A stretch of DNA of 64,000 bases from Enterobacter sp. BIGb0383 (GTDB lineage: Bacteria > Pseudomonadota > Gammaproteobacteria > Enterobacterales > Enterobacteriaceae), in NCBI RefSeq assembly GCF_003751845.1, contig NZ_RJKQ01000002.1:1054001-1118000 (forward strand), in the 5' to 3' direction. Every line of letters begins with the position of its first letter. Position 1 is the first letter of the stretch. The position numbers and the translations under genes are program-made. Below the pieces are notes generated by a model. It did no database searches and had not been told where the DNA came from. It saw only the letters and a list, made by a program, of their open reading frames with translations. Of the stretch, positions 1 through 12,687 are shown piece by piece.

Positions 1-182
1 GCAATCTGCTCGATAAAGATCGCCCCGCGCGTGCGCAGGCTGTCAACCACATAGCGGTTGTGCACCACCTCGTGACGGACGTAAATCGGCGCGCCGTAAA
101 TAGCCAGCGCGTTTTCTACAATGCTGATAGCGCGGTCAACCCCGGCGCAAAAACCACGCGGGTTAGCCAACAGGATCTGCAT
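1..182 (-). CDS. ispH: IspH, 4-hydroxy-3-methylbut-2-enyl diphosphate reductase (N-terminal part)
   Basis: Last enzyme of the MEP isoprenoid pathway, a cytosolic [4Fe-4S] reductase that makes IPP and DMAPP from HMBPP. Only the first 60 or so residues are in the window. They begin [19 protein letters not shown], which holds the first cluster cysteine (Cys12), and continue to a VRHEVVHN motif with the family's conserved histidine near residue 41. The gene runs off the left edge. Its start lies inside the 3' end of fkpB (20-nt overlap), so the two are probably translationally coupled at the end of the ileS-lspA-fkpB-ispH operon. Confidence 0.96.
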   Translation of the reverse strand, partial: MQILLANPRGFCAGVDRAISIVENALAIYGAPIYVRHEVVHNRYVVDSLRTRGAIFIEQI

Positions 183-633
183 TCACATCCTCCAGTACCG
201 GATCGATCTCCAGCACTTCAATATCAAAATGGACGGTACGCCCGGCCAGCGGATGGTTAAAATCGACGGTGATAGAGTCGCCGTTAATCTCGCGGATCAC
301 GCCAGGCATTTCGCTGCCGTCCATAGCGGTAAATAACATGATTGCCCCGATTTCAGGCTCGCCCGCGTCGATAAATTCACGACGGGAGAAATACTGAATG
401 AGGTCCGGGCTGATGGTGCCAAAGGCCGCATCCGGCTCCAGCGAAAAGGCTTTGCTTTCACCGGTCTTCAGGCCCAGCAGATGCTGCTCAAGCCCTTCGG
501 ACAGGGTTGCGTCACCGAGGCGAAACAGCGCCGGTTTGCCGTTGTTGCGGGTCGACTCTGCGGTAGAGCCATCATCGAGTTTCAGCGTGAAATGCACCAG
601 CACCGCACTGTTGCTCTGAATAGATTTAGACAT
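163..633 (-). CDS. fkpB: FkpB (SlpA), FKBP-type peptidyl-prolyl isomerase
   Basis: Small SlyD-like peptidyl-prolyl cis-trans isomerase with chaperone activity in the cytoplasm. The start at MSKSIQSNS is chosen because E. coli FkpB starts MSESVQSNS; an upstream in-frame ATG would add 12 residues without family support. The FKBP core (around [12 protein letters not shown]) and the inserted-flap segment with YFSRREF are intact. It has 156 residues against 149 in E. coli. The extra residues are a C-terminal tail (after DPVLED) created by reading 20 nt into ispH. It follows lspA by 81 nt in the same operon. Confidence 0.95.
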   Translation of the reverse strand: MSKSIQSNSAVLVHFTLKLDDGSTAESTRNNGKPALFRLGDATLSEGLEQHLLGLKTGESKAFSLEPDAAFGTISPDLIQYFSRREFIDAGEPEIGAIMLFTAMDGSEMPGVIREINGDSITVDFNHPLAGRTVHFDIEVLEIDPVLEDVNADPVG

Positions 634-714
634 GCAATACAGCCTTTTATTGTGGCAGATGGTGCTCACGCCACCCGCCCGACAAATCAGGAACGGCCCA
701 ACGGGCCGTTTCCG

Positions 715-1214
715 CTATGCCTGCTTTTTCGCCTTTGCAGAAGGCAGGAAGCCTTCCAGCACAATCAACGCCGCCCCGATACAGATAGCCGTATCCGCAA
801 GGTTGAAGGTGGCAAAGTGCCAGTCGCCGACGTAGAAATCGATCATGTCGACGACGAAACCGTGCCACAGACGGTCAAACAGGTTACCCAGCGCACCGCC
901 AATAATCAGCGCGTAGGCAATGTTATTCAGCTTCTCGGACGCTTTGGCGCGATACATCATCACCATCAGCACCACGCAGATGCCAATCGCGATACCGGCA
1001 AAGAACCAGCGCTGCCAGCCGCCTTTATCGGCGAGGAAGCTAAACGCCGCGCCGTAGTTGCGCGCATAATGCAGATTAAGCGACGGGAACAGCGACACCG
1101 TATCCCCCAGAGCGAAGTTCTGGAGGATCAGGTATTTACTGCCCAGATCGATAATCAGCACGACCACTACCAGCCACAGCCAGCGCAGTCCTGTTGAACA
1201 CATCGGTCTACTCA

Positions 1215-1215
<1 letters not shown>
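715..1215 (-). CDS. lspA: LspA, lipoprotein signal peptidase II
   Basis: Inner-membrane aspartyl protease that removes the signal peptide from diacylated prolipoproteins. 166 residues with four hydrophobic segments (about 11-30, 69-87, 98-114, 138-155). The catalytic aspartates are Asp123 (in GFVVDMIDF) and Asp141 (in FNLADTAI), and the family motif NYGAAFSFL is present. The ATG overlaps the ileS stop by one base (TGATG), the same arrangement as in E. coli, so translation is coupled. An alternative start four codons later (second Met) is less likely because E. coli LspA aligns from the first. Confidence 0.97.
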
Positions 1216-4031
<2,816 letters not shown>

Positions 4032-4073
4032 CAGATTCTCAGTTCCGTATTTCGGTTTGATAAACAACAGGCT

Positions 4074-5012
4074 TTAAGCCGGTTTTGATAGCCCAAAGTA
4101 TTCGCGGGCCGTTACCACATCTCGTGCAATTTGCGCTTTAAGCTCATCCAGCGACGCAAATCGTTGCTCATTACGTATTTTCTTGCGCAGTACTACATGG
4201 ATATGGCGACCATAGAGGTCCATTGCAACGTCCAGCAGATGAACCTCAAGCTGCTGGCGCAGGCCAGCAACCGTCGGGCGAGTCCCAATATTCGCCACGC
4301 CCGGCAGGGGACTGTCGCCCAGCCCCAGTACTTCTACCGCATACACCCCTTTCACCGGGGAAACCTGACGGCGCAGCGGAATGTTCGCCGTCGGAAAACC
4401 AATCGTGCGCCCCAGCGCATCGCCATGGACAACGCGGCCGGAAATGGTAAACGGATGGCCGAGCAGATTTTCCGCCAGCGCCAGCTCATCTTCAGCCAGC
4501 GCCTTGCGTACCGCCGTACTGCTGACGCGCACGCCCGCATCGCAGAATGTCTGCGTGCTGGTGACGTCGAAGCCAAACTCCGCGCCAGCCTTCTGTAATA
4601 ACAAGAAATCCCCCTGACGACCAGCGCCAAAGCGGAAATCATCGCCAACGGCGAGGAAACGCACACCGAGACGATCAACCAGCAGGTCACGAATGAAGGC
4701 CTGCGCGGTCAGGGCGGCAAAGCGTCTGTCGAAACGTACGCACAGCACGTAGTCCACGCCGCACTCCGCCAGATAGCGCAGCTTTTCACGCAGCCGCGTC
4801 AGGCGTGCCGGTGCGTTGTCAGCGGCAAAAAGTTCCAGCGGCTGCGGTTCAAACATCATCACCACTACCGGCAGACCACGGGCCTCACCTTCCTGACGTA
4901 AATTTTGCAGTAGCGCCTGGTGCCCACGATGTACGCCATCGAAATTGCCAATGGTCAGCACACACCCTTTCGGGGCCTGACTGAGATTATGTATGCCGCG
5001 TATCAGCTTCAT
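4074..5012 (-). CDS. ribF: RibF, bifunctional riboflavin kinase / FAD synthetase
   Basis: Converts riboflavin to FMN and then FAD. 312 residues, about the E. coli length (313). The N-terminal nucleotidyltransferase half has LTIGNFDGVHRGHQ (GxFDGxHxGH) near residues 20-33; the C-terminal flavokinase half has GRTIGFPTAN near 205 and GVYAV near 221. First gene of the ribF-ileS-lspA-fkpB-ispH operon and divergent from rpsT, with which it shares the 328-bp region 5013-5340. Confidence 0.97.
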   Translation of the reverse strand: MKLIRGIHNLSQAPKGCVLTIGNFDGVHRGHQALLQNLRQEGEARGLPVVVMMFEPQPLELFAADNAPARLTRLREKLRYLAECGVDYVLCVRFDRRFAALTAQAFIRDLLVDRLGVRFLAVGDDFRFGAGRQGDFLLLQKAGAEFGFDVTSTQTFCDAGVRVSSTAVRKALAEDELALAENLLGHPFTISGRVVHGDALGRTIGFPTANIPLRRQVSPVKGVYAVEVLGLGDSPLPGVANIGTRPTVAGLRQQLEVHLLDVAMDLYGRHIHVVLRKKIRNEQRFASLDELKAQIARDVVTAREYFGLSKPA

Positions 5013-5174
5013 GACTGGCTCAAAACAGTGAAAATCGCCAAAGTATACCTTGTACGGCGGTTAAGGTTAACCGACGATTGCGTCACGGAAGGGGAAAGAG
5101 GCGATGATTTCCTCAGCCTTTCATTATGATGGACAAAAATCTGCCCCGGGCTGCGATTTTTGTCTCATAAAAGC

Positions 5175-5203
5175 TGTATTCACGTGCGGCAAGCTGGTAG
5201 AAT
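5175..5203 (+). promoter_or_regulatory. rpsT promoter P1 (candidate)
   Basis: A -10 element TAGAAT (5198-5203) follows a weak -35 TGTATT (5175-5180) by 17 bp. A GC-rich stretch after the -10 fits a growth-rate-regulated ribosomal promoter. E. coli rpsT has two promoters in the same arrangement. Confidence 0.55.
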
Positions 5204-5264
5204 CCTGCGCCATCACTACGCAACGAGTGCTGTCGTATTAATGGCGCTTATTTGCACAAATCCA

Positions 5265-5293
5265 TTGACAATAGAAGGCTAAAAGGGCATATT
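5265..5293 (+). promoter_or_regulatory. rpsT promoter P2 (candidate)
   Basis: Consensus -35 TTGACA (5265-5270), 17-bp spacer, -10 CATATT (5288-5293). The expected transcript start near 5300 gives a leader of about 40 nt before the UUG start codon. The rest of 5013-5340 shows nothing beyond the two rpsT promoters and, presumably, the divergent ribF promoter. Confidence 0.65.
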
Positions 5294-5319
5294 CCTCGGC
5301 CTTTGAATTGTCCATATAG

Positions 5320-5604
<285 letters not shown>

Positions 5605-5625
5605 TTGCCGTTTAGTTCTTTGTTT

Positions 5626-5653
5626 AAAAAAACCCGCTTACGCGGGTTTTTTT
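5626..5653. terminator. Bidirectional terminator between rpsT and the exported-protein gene
   Basis: Short GC hairpin AACCCGC-TTA-CGCGGGTT with an A-run before it and a T-run after it, so it can stop transcription from either side. It serves rpsT on the plus strand and the gene ending at 5661 on the minus strand. Confidence 0.9.
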
Positions 5654-5660
5654 ATGCCTG

Positions 5661-6902
5661 CTAATCCTGTTTCGACACCGCGTGTTCCTGCAGTTTATTA
5701 AACAGCATCTCCTCGTAGCGGCTCATTTTGACCTGCTTCCAGGCCGCAAACGCCTTTTTCATTTCCGCTTTCTCTTTGGCGCTCTGCTTTAGCCCCGCGC
5801 TGGCAAATACCGCCTGGGTATGCAGCACAGCGAGCTCCTGCGGGAAGCGCGCATACTTCAGCGCCTGGGTAATTTCCGCATCGGCCTGCTGCCACTTCTT
5901 CCGATCTATCGCGCTGTTTATTCCGTCCAGACGCTGCGACATCGGCCGATCGCCATCAATATCCGGGAATGAACCCCAGTCAATGTTGGCCCACAGTCGG
6001 CCTATCTGCGCCAGTGCCTTATCGCGCTGGTCGGCAGGGAAGCAGGCGCGAATATCGATAACCCATTTGCCTTTGATTATCCGCCAGTTGGCCTCAACGG
6101 GCCTGTCTGCTTTCTGAGTTGCATGGCTTAGCACGATAGCGTCAGCCACCTCAGGCTTCGGCAGCTCAATCGCCATCGTATTTTCTTTGCTAAAGCGTTG
6201 CTGCTCAAGCTGCTGCCGGTCGGCCCGATCAATCTCTGCGTCTTCATTCCAGCCGATAGTCAGATCGAGGGAAATCGCCCGGGAGGAGGTCGCCAGATAA
6301 TTAATCTCTGCCGGATCAATCCGTTCAGATGGCGAGGCCAGCGAGGTCATCACCCAGTCGGCGCTGTTAAGCGGGAAACGGATACCCGCGACCTGATAAA
6401 CCAGCGTATTGTCTTTTGTGGAGAGAGACCACAGGGACGGCATCACATCAGGCTGCGTCACCAGACTTTGCTGTAGCGCGGTCAGTTCTGCGGGCTCATT
6501 CGCCTTGCTGGCCTGATAAACCGCCTGGCTGCGGAACATTGCCGCCTCGTAAGCATCCCCGTGTTCCACTCTGAGCGCCGCCAGACGCTTCCAGGTATCA
6601 CGGGCCTCAGCGTGTTTGTTCTGCCCTTCCTGGCCCTTTGCCAGCAAATCCAGGGCATCCTGCTGACGCAGGCTGCTGGTTCCGGCAGCCTCCAGCGCAC
6701 GATGCCCTGCGGCTTCAGCTTTAACGTAATCTTTTTGCTGCCAGGCCATTGCGCCTTCATACATCTCTGCGCGCCAGGGGTCCATCTGGCGTAAGCGTTC
6801 AATTTTCTGCTCGGTGGTGAGTGATTGGGTATCAGTACTCTGGGCGCTGACCGACTGCGCCAGGCCCAGGATTAAAGAGAGGTAAATCCATTTCGACTTC
6901 AT
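5661..6902 (-). CDS. Exported protein of unknown function with TPR-like N-terminal region
   Basis: Not recognised. 413 residues starting MKSKWIYLSLILGLAQSVSA: a classical signal peptide with probable cleavage after AQSVSA, so periplasmic. Residues about 45-150 are Ala/Gln/Arg-rich helical repeats (AMAWQQKDYVKAEAAGHRAL, LLAKGQEGQNKHAEA) that look like tetratricopeptide pairs. A mixed middle part follows (about 160-300; WVIDIRACFPADQRDKAL near its end), then another helical stretch with TPR character (WQQADAEITQALKYARFP). GGGAG lies just before the ATG. In E. coli K-12 the rpsT-nhaR interval holds IS1 and yaaY instead, so this is a lineage-specific gene. Confidence 0.8.
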   Translation of the reverse strand: MKSKWIYLSLILGLAQSVSAQSTDTQSLTTEQKIERLRQMDPWRAEMYEGAMAWQQKDYVKAEAAGHRALEAAGTSSLRQQDALDLLAKGQEGQNKHAEARDTWKRLAALRVEHGDAYEAAMFRSQAVYQASKANEPAELTALQQSLVTQPDVMPSLWSLSTKDNTLVYQVAGIRFPLNSADWVMTSLASPSERIDPAEINYLATSSRAISLDLTIGWNEDAEIDRADRQQLEQQRFSKENTMAIELPKPEVADAIVLSHATQKADRPVEANWRIIKGKWVIDIRACFPADQRDKALAQIGRLWANIDWGSFPDIDGDRPMSQRLDGINSAIDRKKWQQADAEITQALKYARFPQELAVLHTQAVFASAGLKQSAKEKAEMKKAFAAWKQVKMSRYEEMLFNKLQEHAVSKQD

Positions 6903-7002
6903 GTATCTCCCGCAAGTTTCGCGTGAATCGTTTTAAGTGAAATGGAAGTCTAAAAAGTATTGCGGCCAATGTAAAAACACGACCCTCCCCAAATCTGGCA
7001 GG

Positions 7003-7905
7003 TTACGCTTTTGCCGGGAGCTGAAACAGGGCCGAATAGTCCCGGTTGCAGATCCGCTGCACCGCCGGATGCTGGATCATCCTGGCGGCAAAAATCGCGT
7101 GATACTCCTCCATCACATTGTCGACCCGTCCGATTTCGACAATGCGCTTATCGGCGTAAAAGTCATGAGCATAGAGGGTTGGCGCGACAAAAATGGCGTT
7201 ATGCCCCTCACCGAAGGCTTTCATCAGCGCCGCATCATCAAACTCGCCGAGCACCTCCACCTTCAGCCCCTGCGAGGTAAACCAGTTCAGCAGTTTGCGC
7301 CCCAGCATCGAACGGCGGCCGGGGATCAGCAGCCGACGCGACTCCAGGCAGGCCGGAAACGGCAGCGCCGGCACGGGGTCCATACACCAGAAGCTGACGC
7401 TGCATTCGCCGATTTTGACGGAGAACAGCCCTTCCTGCTGGGTGGAGTCGATAGGACAATCGGAGATAATCATATCCAGCTTGTGCTGACTCAGCTGCTC
7501 CAGCAGCATTTCATGCGTTGATTCAAAGCAGCGCAGATGGATGGGCTCTCCCTCCACCACCGCCGCATCCAGTACCCCACTGACCAGCCGCTTGGAGAGC
7601 GCATCGGCCACGCCGACGTCAAACAGCAGGTTCGACTCTTTGCGGTAGTTGATAATATCCAGCATCTCCTGGCTGAGGGTAAACATCTTGTCCGCATAGC
7701 GAAAGACCAGCTCTCCCAGCTCGCTGGGCTCCAGTCCCCTGCCCTTACGCTTAAACAGTTTTCCCTGCAGACGATCTTCCAGCGCCTTAATCTGACCCGT
7801 GATGGTCTGCGGCGTCAGAAACAGCGCCTCGGACGCGCCCACCACCGAACCTGCGCGGTAGACATGCCAGAAGTAGTAGAGATGGTTGTAGTTCAACTGT
7901 GACAT
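7003..7905 (-). CDS. nhaR: NhaR, LysR-type regulator of nhaA
   Basis: LysR-family activator of nhaA in response to sodium; in E. coli it also acts on osmC and pgaABCD. 300 residues. The N-terminal winged HTH spans about 5-65 ([20 protein letters not shown]), followed by the substrate-binding-like domain with [18 protein letters not shown] near 155. It starts 6 nt after the nhaA stop, so it is the second gene of the nhaAR operon. Confidence 0.97.
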   Translation of the reverse strand: MSQLNYNHLYYFWHVYRAGSVVGASEALFLTPQTITGQIKALEDRLQGKLFKRKGRGLEPSELGELVFRYADKMFTLSQEMLDIINYRKESNLLFDVGVADALSKRLVSGVLDAAVVEGEPIHLRCFESTHEMLLEQLSQHKLDMIISDCPIDSTQQEGLFSVKIGECSVSFWCMDPVPALPFPACLESRRLLIPGRRSMLGRKLLNWFTSQGLKVEVLGEFDDAALMKAFGEGHNAIFVAPTLYAHDFYADKRIVEIGRVDNVMEEYHAIFAARMIQHPAVQRICNRDYSALFQLPAKA

Positions 7906-7911
7906 GGGGTG

Positions 7912-9081
7912 TTACTCCCTCGCAGGGGCCAGCGTCGGACGCAGCAGACAGTAGCCGATCACCGCGGACAGGAGCGACCCTGTCAGGATGCCCAGCTTCG
8001 CCCAGCCGATCAGTTCCGGGGCCACCTCGCCGAATGCCAGGCTGGCAATAAAGATCGACATGGTAAAGCCGATACCACACAGCACGCCGACGGCGGCAAT
8101 CTGTTTCCCGTTTACGCCCTGCGGCAGACGCGCCCATTTCAGCTTCAGAGCCAGCCAGCAGAACAGCCCCACGCCCACCGGCTTACCGATAAGCAGCCCG
8201 GCAATAATGCCCAGCGGCAGCATTGAGGTCAGCCCCGCTAAGGTCACACCGGCAAGCGAAACGCCCGCATTGGCAAAGGCAAACAGAGGCAGGATGGCGT
8301 AAGCCACCCACGGATGCAGCACGTGCTCCAGCTGCGCCGCCGGAGACGTTCCTTCCGGCACCCTGCGCGGAATGAAAAAGCCGACGATAACGCCCGCCAG
8401 AGTGGCATGAACCCCGGACTTCAGCACCGCGGTCCACAGCACCACGCCCACCAGAATGTAGAGCCCGGTACGCCGGACGCCGCTCAGGTTGAGCAGCGCC
8501 AGCACGGCAATAGCTCCGGCGGCGACCGCCAGCGACATCAGCGAGAGCTGGCTGGTATAGAACAGGGCAATAATAATGATCGCCCCCAGGTCATCGATAA
8601 TCGCCAGCGCCATCAGGAAGATTTTCAGCGCAGGCGGAACACGGTTGCCGAGCAGAGCCAGCACGCCCAGCGCAAACGCAATATCGGTAGCGGACGGGAT
8701 CGCCCAGCCGTGACGCGCCACGGGGTCGCTAAAATTAAAAGCCACATAGCATAGCGCCGGAACCAGCATACCGCCCAGTGCGGCAATCACCGGAAAAACG
8801 GCCTGCCGACGGGTTGCCAGTGCGCCCATCAGCAGCTCACGCTTCACCTCAAGACCAATCAGCAGGAAAAAGACCGCCATCAGGGCGTCATTGATCCACA
8901 GCAGCAGGTTCTTATTTATCTCCAGTGCGCCGACGCGCAGCTGCACGGGCATATCCAGCAGAGCCTGATAAAAGTCGCGGGTAAGGTCGGTATTCGCCAG
9001 CACCATCGCGCAGGCCGCCGCCATAATTAAAATAATGCCGCCGGAGACGTCACTTCGAAAGAAACGGGACAGGATGTTCAC
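7912..9081 (-). CDS. nhaA: NhaA, Na+/H+ antiporter
   Basis: Inner-membrane electrogenic antiporter (two H+ in, one Na+ or Li+ out) for sodium and alkaline pH homeostasis. I start it at the GTG of [15 protein letters not shown]: with this start the family's key residues fall at their E. coli numbers, Asp133 (ATDIAF), Asp163-Asp164 (AIIDDLGA) and His225 ([10 protein letters not shown]). An in-frame TTG seven codons upstream is possible but lacks family support. GAGAAG lies at the right distance before the GTG. 389 residues, about 12 hydrophobic helices. Confidence 0.97.
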   Translation of the reverse strand: MNILSRFFRSDVSGGIILIMAAACAMVLANTDLTRDFYQALLDMPVQLRVGALEINKNLLLWINDALMAVFFLLIGLEVKRELLMGALATRRQAVFPVIAALGGMLVPALCYVAFNFSDPVARHGWAIPSATDIAFALGVLALLGNRVPPALKIFLMALAIIDDLGAIIIIALFYTSQLSLMSLAVAAGAIAVLALLNLSGVRRTGLYILVGVVLWTAVLKSGVHATLAGVIVGFFIPRRVPEGTSPAAQLEHVLHPWVAYAILPLFAFANAGVSLAGVTLAGLTSMLPLGIIAGLLIGKPVGVGLFCWLALKLKWARLPQGVNGKQIAAVGVLCGIGFTMSIFIASLAFGEVAPELIGWAKLGILTGSLLSAVIGYCLLRPTLAPARE

Positions 9082-9140
9082 GTGCACTTCTCGCTTAAAC
9101 AAATTCAGTGTTGATACCTGCAGTGTAGCCAGATAAACAC

Positions 9141-9187
9141 ATCGGTTAAAGCAGGTTATTACTGCTTAAAAACTCGTTTTTACCGAT
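9141..9187 (-). promoter_or_regulatory. nhaA upstream region with nested inverted repeats
   Basis: Upstream of nhaA there are two nested palindromes: ATCGGT (9141-9146) with ACCGAT (9182-9187), and inside them TAAAGCAG...CTGCTTAA (about 9147-9169). Such symmetry fits a LysR-type operator, and NhaR is the expected ligand. Assignment is inference. Confidence 0.35.
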
Positions 9188-9202
9188 AGATAAAATACGG
9201 AC

Positions 9203-9231
9203 AAAAAAAAGCCCGGAGGAAGACTCCGGGC
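9203..9231 (-). terminator. dnaJ terminator
   Basis: Hairpin GCCCGGAG-gaag-ACTCCGGGC followed on the minus strand by eight T residues (A-run at 9203-9210). It lies 20 nt past the dnaJ stop. Confidence 0.92.
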
Positions 9232-9250
9232 CAGGATTCTTGTGCTGCGA

Positions 9251-10387
9251 TTAGCGGGTCAGGTCGTCGAAGAATTTCTTCACGCCGTCGAAGAAGCTTT
9301 TGGCGCGCGGGCTGTTTTTCTCACCCGTCGGGCCGCCAAAGCTATCCTGCAGATCCTGCAGCAGCTGTTTCTGTTTGTCGTTCAGGCTGACCGGGGTTTC
9401 CACCACCACGCGACACAGCAGATCGCCCTGTGCGCCACCGCGAACGGACTTCACGCCCTTGCCGCGCATGCGGAACAGTTTGCCGGTCTGGGTTTCACCC
9501 GGCACTTTCAGCTTCACGCGACCGTCCAGCGTCGGGACTTCAATCTCTCCGCCAAGCGCGGCCATCGCAAAGTTGATCGGCACTTCACAGTACAGGTTAT
9601 TGCCTTCACGCTCGAAGATCGGGTGCTGTTTCACCTGAACCTGAACGTACAGATCGCCCGCTGGTGCCCCCTGCTCGCCCGCTTCGCCTTCGCCGCTGAG
9701 ACGAATGCGATCGCCGGTATCGACGCCCGCCGGAATTTTCACCGACAGGGTTTTCGCTTTCTCTACGCGACCGTGACCGTGGCATTTGTTGCACGGATCT
9801 TTAATCAGCGTACCGCGACCCTGACAGTGCGGACAGGCCTGCTGTACCGCAAAGAAGCCCTGACGCATCTGGACCTGGCCTGCACCGTGACAGGTAGGAC
9901 AGGTCTGGGGTTTGGTCCCGACTTTCGCGCCGCTGCCGTGGCAGAGGTCGCACTCTTCAAGCGTCGGGATACGGATCTCTTTGGTGACACCGCGTACCGC
10001 TTCTTCCAGCGTCAGGTCCATGTTGTAGCGTAAATCGGCACCGCGCGATGCGCGCTGACGGCCACGACCACCGCCGAAGATGTCGCCGAATACGTCACCA
10101 AAGATATCGCCAAAGTCAGCGCCGCCGCCACCGAAGCCGCCGCCACCGCCCATGCCGCCCTGCTCAAACGCCGCATGACCGTACTGATCGTAGGCTGCAC
10201 GTTTCTGGCTATCGGTCAGAATTTCGTAGGCTTCTTTGATCTCTTTAAACTTGGCTTCGGCTTCTTTATCACCCTGGTTGCGGTCCGGGTGAAATTTCAT
10301 GGCCAGCCGTTTATAGGCCTTTTTGATTTCGCGCTCTTCCGAGTTTTTCGGAACGCCTAAAACCTCGTAGTAGTCTTGTTTTGCCAT
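9251..10387 (-). CDS. dnaJ: DnaJ, Hsp40 co-chaperone
   Basis: Stimulates DnaK ATPase and delivers unfolded substrates. 378 residues. The J-domain spans residues 1-70 with the HPD motif at about 33-35 (KFHPDRNQG). A Gly/Phe-rich linker runs about 75-110. The zinc region holds four CxxCxGxG repeats ([32 protein letters not shown]), followed by the two beta-barrel substrate domains. Second gene of dnaKJ; the 88-nt gap from dnaK holds a stem-loop. Confidence 0.98.
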   Translation of the reverse strand: MAKQDYYEVLGVPKNSEEREIKKAYKRLAMKFHPDRNQGDKEAEAKFKEIKEAYEILTDSQKRAAYDQYGHAAFEQGGMGGGGGFGGGGADFGDIFGDVFGDIFGGGRGRQRASRGADLRYNMDLTLEEAVRGVTKEIRIPTLEECDLCHGSGAKVGTKPQTCPTCHGAGQVQMRQGFFAVQQACPHCQGRGTLIKDPCNKCHGHGRVEKAKTLSVKIPAGVDTGDRIRLSGEGEAGEQGAPAGDLYVQVQVKQHPIFEREGNNLYCEVPINFAMAALGGEIEVPTLDGRVKLKVPGETQTGKLFRMRGKGVKSVRGGAQGDLLCRVVVETPVSLNDKQKQLLQDLQDSFGGPTGEKNSPRAKSFFDGVKKFFDDLTR

Positions 10388-10413
10388 CTGTGTATCTGCC
10401 CTAATATGAATAA

Positions 10414-10443
10414 ACGGGCGTGGAGGAAACCCTCAACGCCCGT
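10414..10443 (-). promoter_or_regulatory. Stem-loop in the dnaK-dnaJ intergenic region
   Basis: Arms ACGGGCGT...ACGCCCGT plus an inner GAGG/CCTC pair form a long hairpin with no following T-run. It may partly stop transcription or protect the mRNA and so set the dnaK:dnaJ ratio; this role is inference. Confidence 0.6.
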
Positions 10444-10475
10444 GCTGGTGTGTCATCTACCCGCTATAAGGGCGA

Positions 10476-12392
10476 TTATTTTTTATCTTTCACTTCTTCG
10501 AACTCAGCGTCGACAACATCGTCATCTTTTGCATTGTTCGCAGAAGCGTCAGCAGAACCCGCCTGCTGCTGGGCATGCTGCTGCTGAGCGATTTCCATCA
10601 GTTTCTCGGAAACCTGTGCCAGCGCCTGCATTTTCGCATCGATAGCGTCTTTGTCTTCGCCTTTCAGCGCTGTTTCCAGCTCGTTCAGGGCAGACTCAAT
10701 CGCGGTTTTATCATCGGCCGGCAGCTGCTCGCCCGCTTCTTCAACCTGCTTACGGGTGCTGTGCAGCAGATGGTCACCCTGGTTACGGGTCTGTACCAGC
10801 TCTTCAAACTTACGGTCAGCGTCGGCGTTAGCTTCGGCTTCACGCACCATTTTCTGGATCTCTTCTTCGTTCAGACCGGAAGAGGCCTTGATGGTGATCT
10901 TCTGCTCTTTACCGCTGTTTTTGTCTTTCGCGGAAACGTGCAGGATACCGTCAGCATCGATATCGAAGGTCACTTCGATCTGCGGCATGCCGCGCGGTGC
11001 TGCGTTGATACCGTCCAGGTTAAACTGACCCAGTGACTTGTTGTCAGAAGAGCGTTTACGCTCACCCTGCAGCACATGGATAGTTACCGCAGACTGGTTG
11101 TCTTCCGCAGTAGAGAACACCTGGCTATGTTTAGTCGGGATAGTGGTGTTCTTGGTGATCAGCGCAGTCATCACGCCGCCCATGGTTTCGATACCCAGAG
11201 ACAGCGGGGTAACGTCGAGCAGCAGAACGTCTTTCACTTCACCGCTCAGCACGCCGCCCTGAACCGCTGCGCCGATAGCAACAGCTTCATCCGGGTTAAC
11301 GTCTTTACGCGGCTCTTTACCGAAGAACTCAGCAACTTTCTTCTGCACCATCGGCATACGGGTCTGACCGCCGACCAGGATAACGTCCTGGATTTCGGAA
11401 ACGGACAGGCCAGCATCCTGCAGAGCAACTTTCAGCGGCTCGATAGAACGGTTCACCAGGTCTTCGACCAGGCTTTCCAGTTTCGCACGGGTCACTTTGA
11501 TGTTCATGTGTTTCGGACCGGTTGCATCCGCCGTGATGTACGGCAGGTTAACGTCGGTCTGCTGAGCAGAAGAGAGTTCGATTTTCGCTTTCTCTGCTGC
11601 TTCTTTCAGGCGCTGCATGGCCAGCGGATCGTTACGCAGATCGATGCCCTGATCTTTTTTGAACTCATCCACCAGGTAGTTAATCATGCGCGTATCGAAG
11701 TCTTCACCACCCAGGTGGGTATCACCGTTGGTTGCCAGAACTTCGAAGGTTTTTTCGCCATCAACTTCGTCGATTTCGATAATGGAGATATCGAAAGTAC
11801 CGCCACCGAGGTCGTAAACCGCGATAGTACGGTTGCCAACTTCTTTATCCAGACCGTAGGCCAGTGCCGCTGCGGTCGGTTCGTTGATGATACGTTTTAC
11901 TTCCAGACCGGCGATACGGCCGGCGTCTTTGGTCGCCTGACGCTGCGCATCGTTAAAGTAAGCCGGTACGGTGATAACCGCTTCAGTTACCGCTTCACCG
12001 AGGTAATCTTCAGCCGTTTTCTTCATTTTTTTCAGCACTTCAGCAGAAATCTGCGGTGGTGCAGTTTTGGTGCCTTTTACGTCCAGCCATGCGTCGCCGT
12101 TATCCGCCGCAACGATTTTGTACGGCATGATAGATACGTCGCGCTGAACTTCTTCGTCTTTAAAACGACGGCCAATCAGGCGTTTGATCGCGAACAGGGT
12201 GTTCTGCGGGTTTGTCACTGCCTGACGTTTAGCCGGCTGGCCAACGAGAGTTTCGCCATCCTGCGTATAAGCAATGACCGAAGGCGTGGTGCGATCGCCT
12301 TCCGCGTTTTCCAGCACACGAGCCTGAGTGCCGTCCATGATCGCTATACAAGAGTTGGTTGTACCCAGGTCGATACCAATGATTTTGCCCAT
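10476..12392 (-). CDS. dnaK: DnaK, Hsp70 chaperone
   Basis: ATP-driven chaperone working with DnaJ and GrpE; also holds sigma32 for degradation. 638 residues, the E. coli length. The ATPase domain begins [15 protein letters not shown] and has [13 protein letters not shown] near 195; Thr199, the autophosphorylation residue, lies in that motif. The conserved linker ([13 protein letters not shown]) is near 385-400, followed by the beta-sandwich peptide-binding domain, the helical lid, and a Gln/Ala-rich tail ending EFEEVKDKK. Transcribed from two heat-shock promoters upstream. Confidence 0.99.
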   Translation of the reverse strand: MGKIIGIDLGTTNSCIAIMDGTQARVLENAEGDRTTPSVIAYTQDGETLVGQPAKRQAVTNPQNTLFAIKRLIGRRFKDEEVQRDVSIMPYKIVAADNGDAWLDVKGTKTAPPQISAEVLKKMKKTAEDYLGEAVTEAVITVPAYFNDAQRQATKDAGRIAGLEVKRIINEPTAAALAYGLDKEVGNRTIAVYDLGGGTFDISIIEIDEVDGEKTFEVLATNGDTHLGGEDFDTRMINYLVDEFKKDQGIDLRNDPLAMQRLKEAAEKAKIELSSAQQTDVNLPYITADATGPKHMNIKVTRAKLESLVEDLVNRSIEPLKVALQDAGLSVSEIQDVILVGGQTRMPMVQKKVAEFFGKEPRKDVNPDEAVAIGAAVQGGVLSGEVKDVLLLDVTPLSLGIETMGGVMTALITKNTTIPTKHSQVFSTAEDNQSAVTIHVLQGERKRSSDNKSLGQFNLDGINAAPRGMPQIEVTFDIDADGILHVSAKDKNSGKEQKITIKASSGLNEEEIQKMVREAEANADADRKFEELVQTRNQGDHLLHSTRKQVEEAGEQLPADDKTAIESALNELETALKGEDKDAIDAKMQALAQVSEKLMEIAQQQHAQQQAGSADASANNAKDDDVVDAEFEEVKDKK

Positions 12393-12441
12393 CTAAACGT
12401 CTCCACTAAAAATTAGATCAACATGTGGTTGTGAACCTTTA

Positions 12442-12466
12442 ATAAGGGCGAAACGTGCGGTTTCAA
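12442..12466 (-). promoter_or_regulatory. dnaK sigma32 promoter P2
   Basis: On the minus strand TTGAAA (plus 12461-12466) is followed by CGCCCTTAT (12442-12450), matching the sigma32 pattern and the known E. coli dnaK P2. Confidence 0.8.
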
Positions 12467-12514
12467 CTGCCCAAATCGTTTTTTTTTCAGGTTCACTCAC
12501 TGCGGTTGAGTACA

Positions 12515-12542
12515 AAGTGGGGGCGTAAGCGTCGCCATCAAG
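12515..12542 (-). promoter_or_regulatory. dnaK sigma32 promoter P1
   Basis: -35 CTTGATG (plus 12536-12542) and -10 CCCCACTT (plus 12515-12522) on the minus strand, close to the sigma32 consensus and to E. coli dnaK P1. This is the main heat-shock promoter of dnaKJ. Confidence 0.85.
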
Positions 12543-12687
12543 GGGGGAGATTAAAAAATTTTTTAATTTCCACCTGCTCAGATCATAGACATGTCACATC
12601 CCGCTCATTATGATGCCGCGCCCGCCTGACTTCATTGCGCGGGAATACAACGATATTTCACATTTTTTATAATGATTTTGAGGAATT

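Noticed and set aside
11076-12416. 446-residue plus-strand open frame opposite dnaK
   Set aside because: Antisense shadow of dnaK, a known artefact of codon bias in conserved genes.
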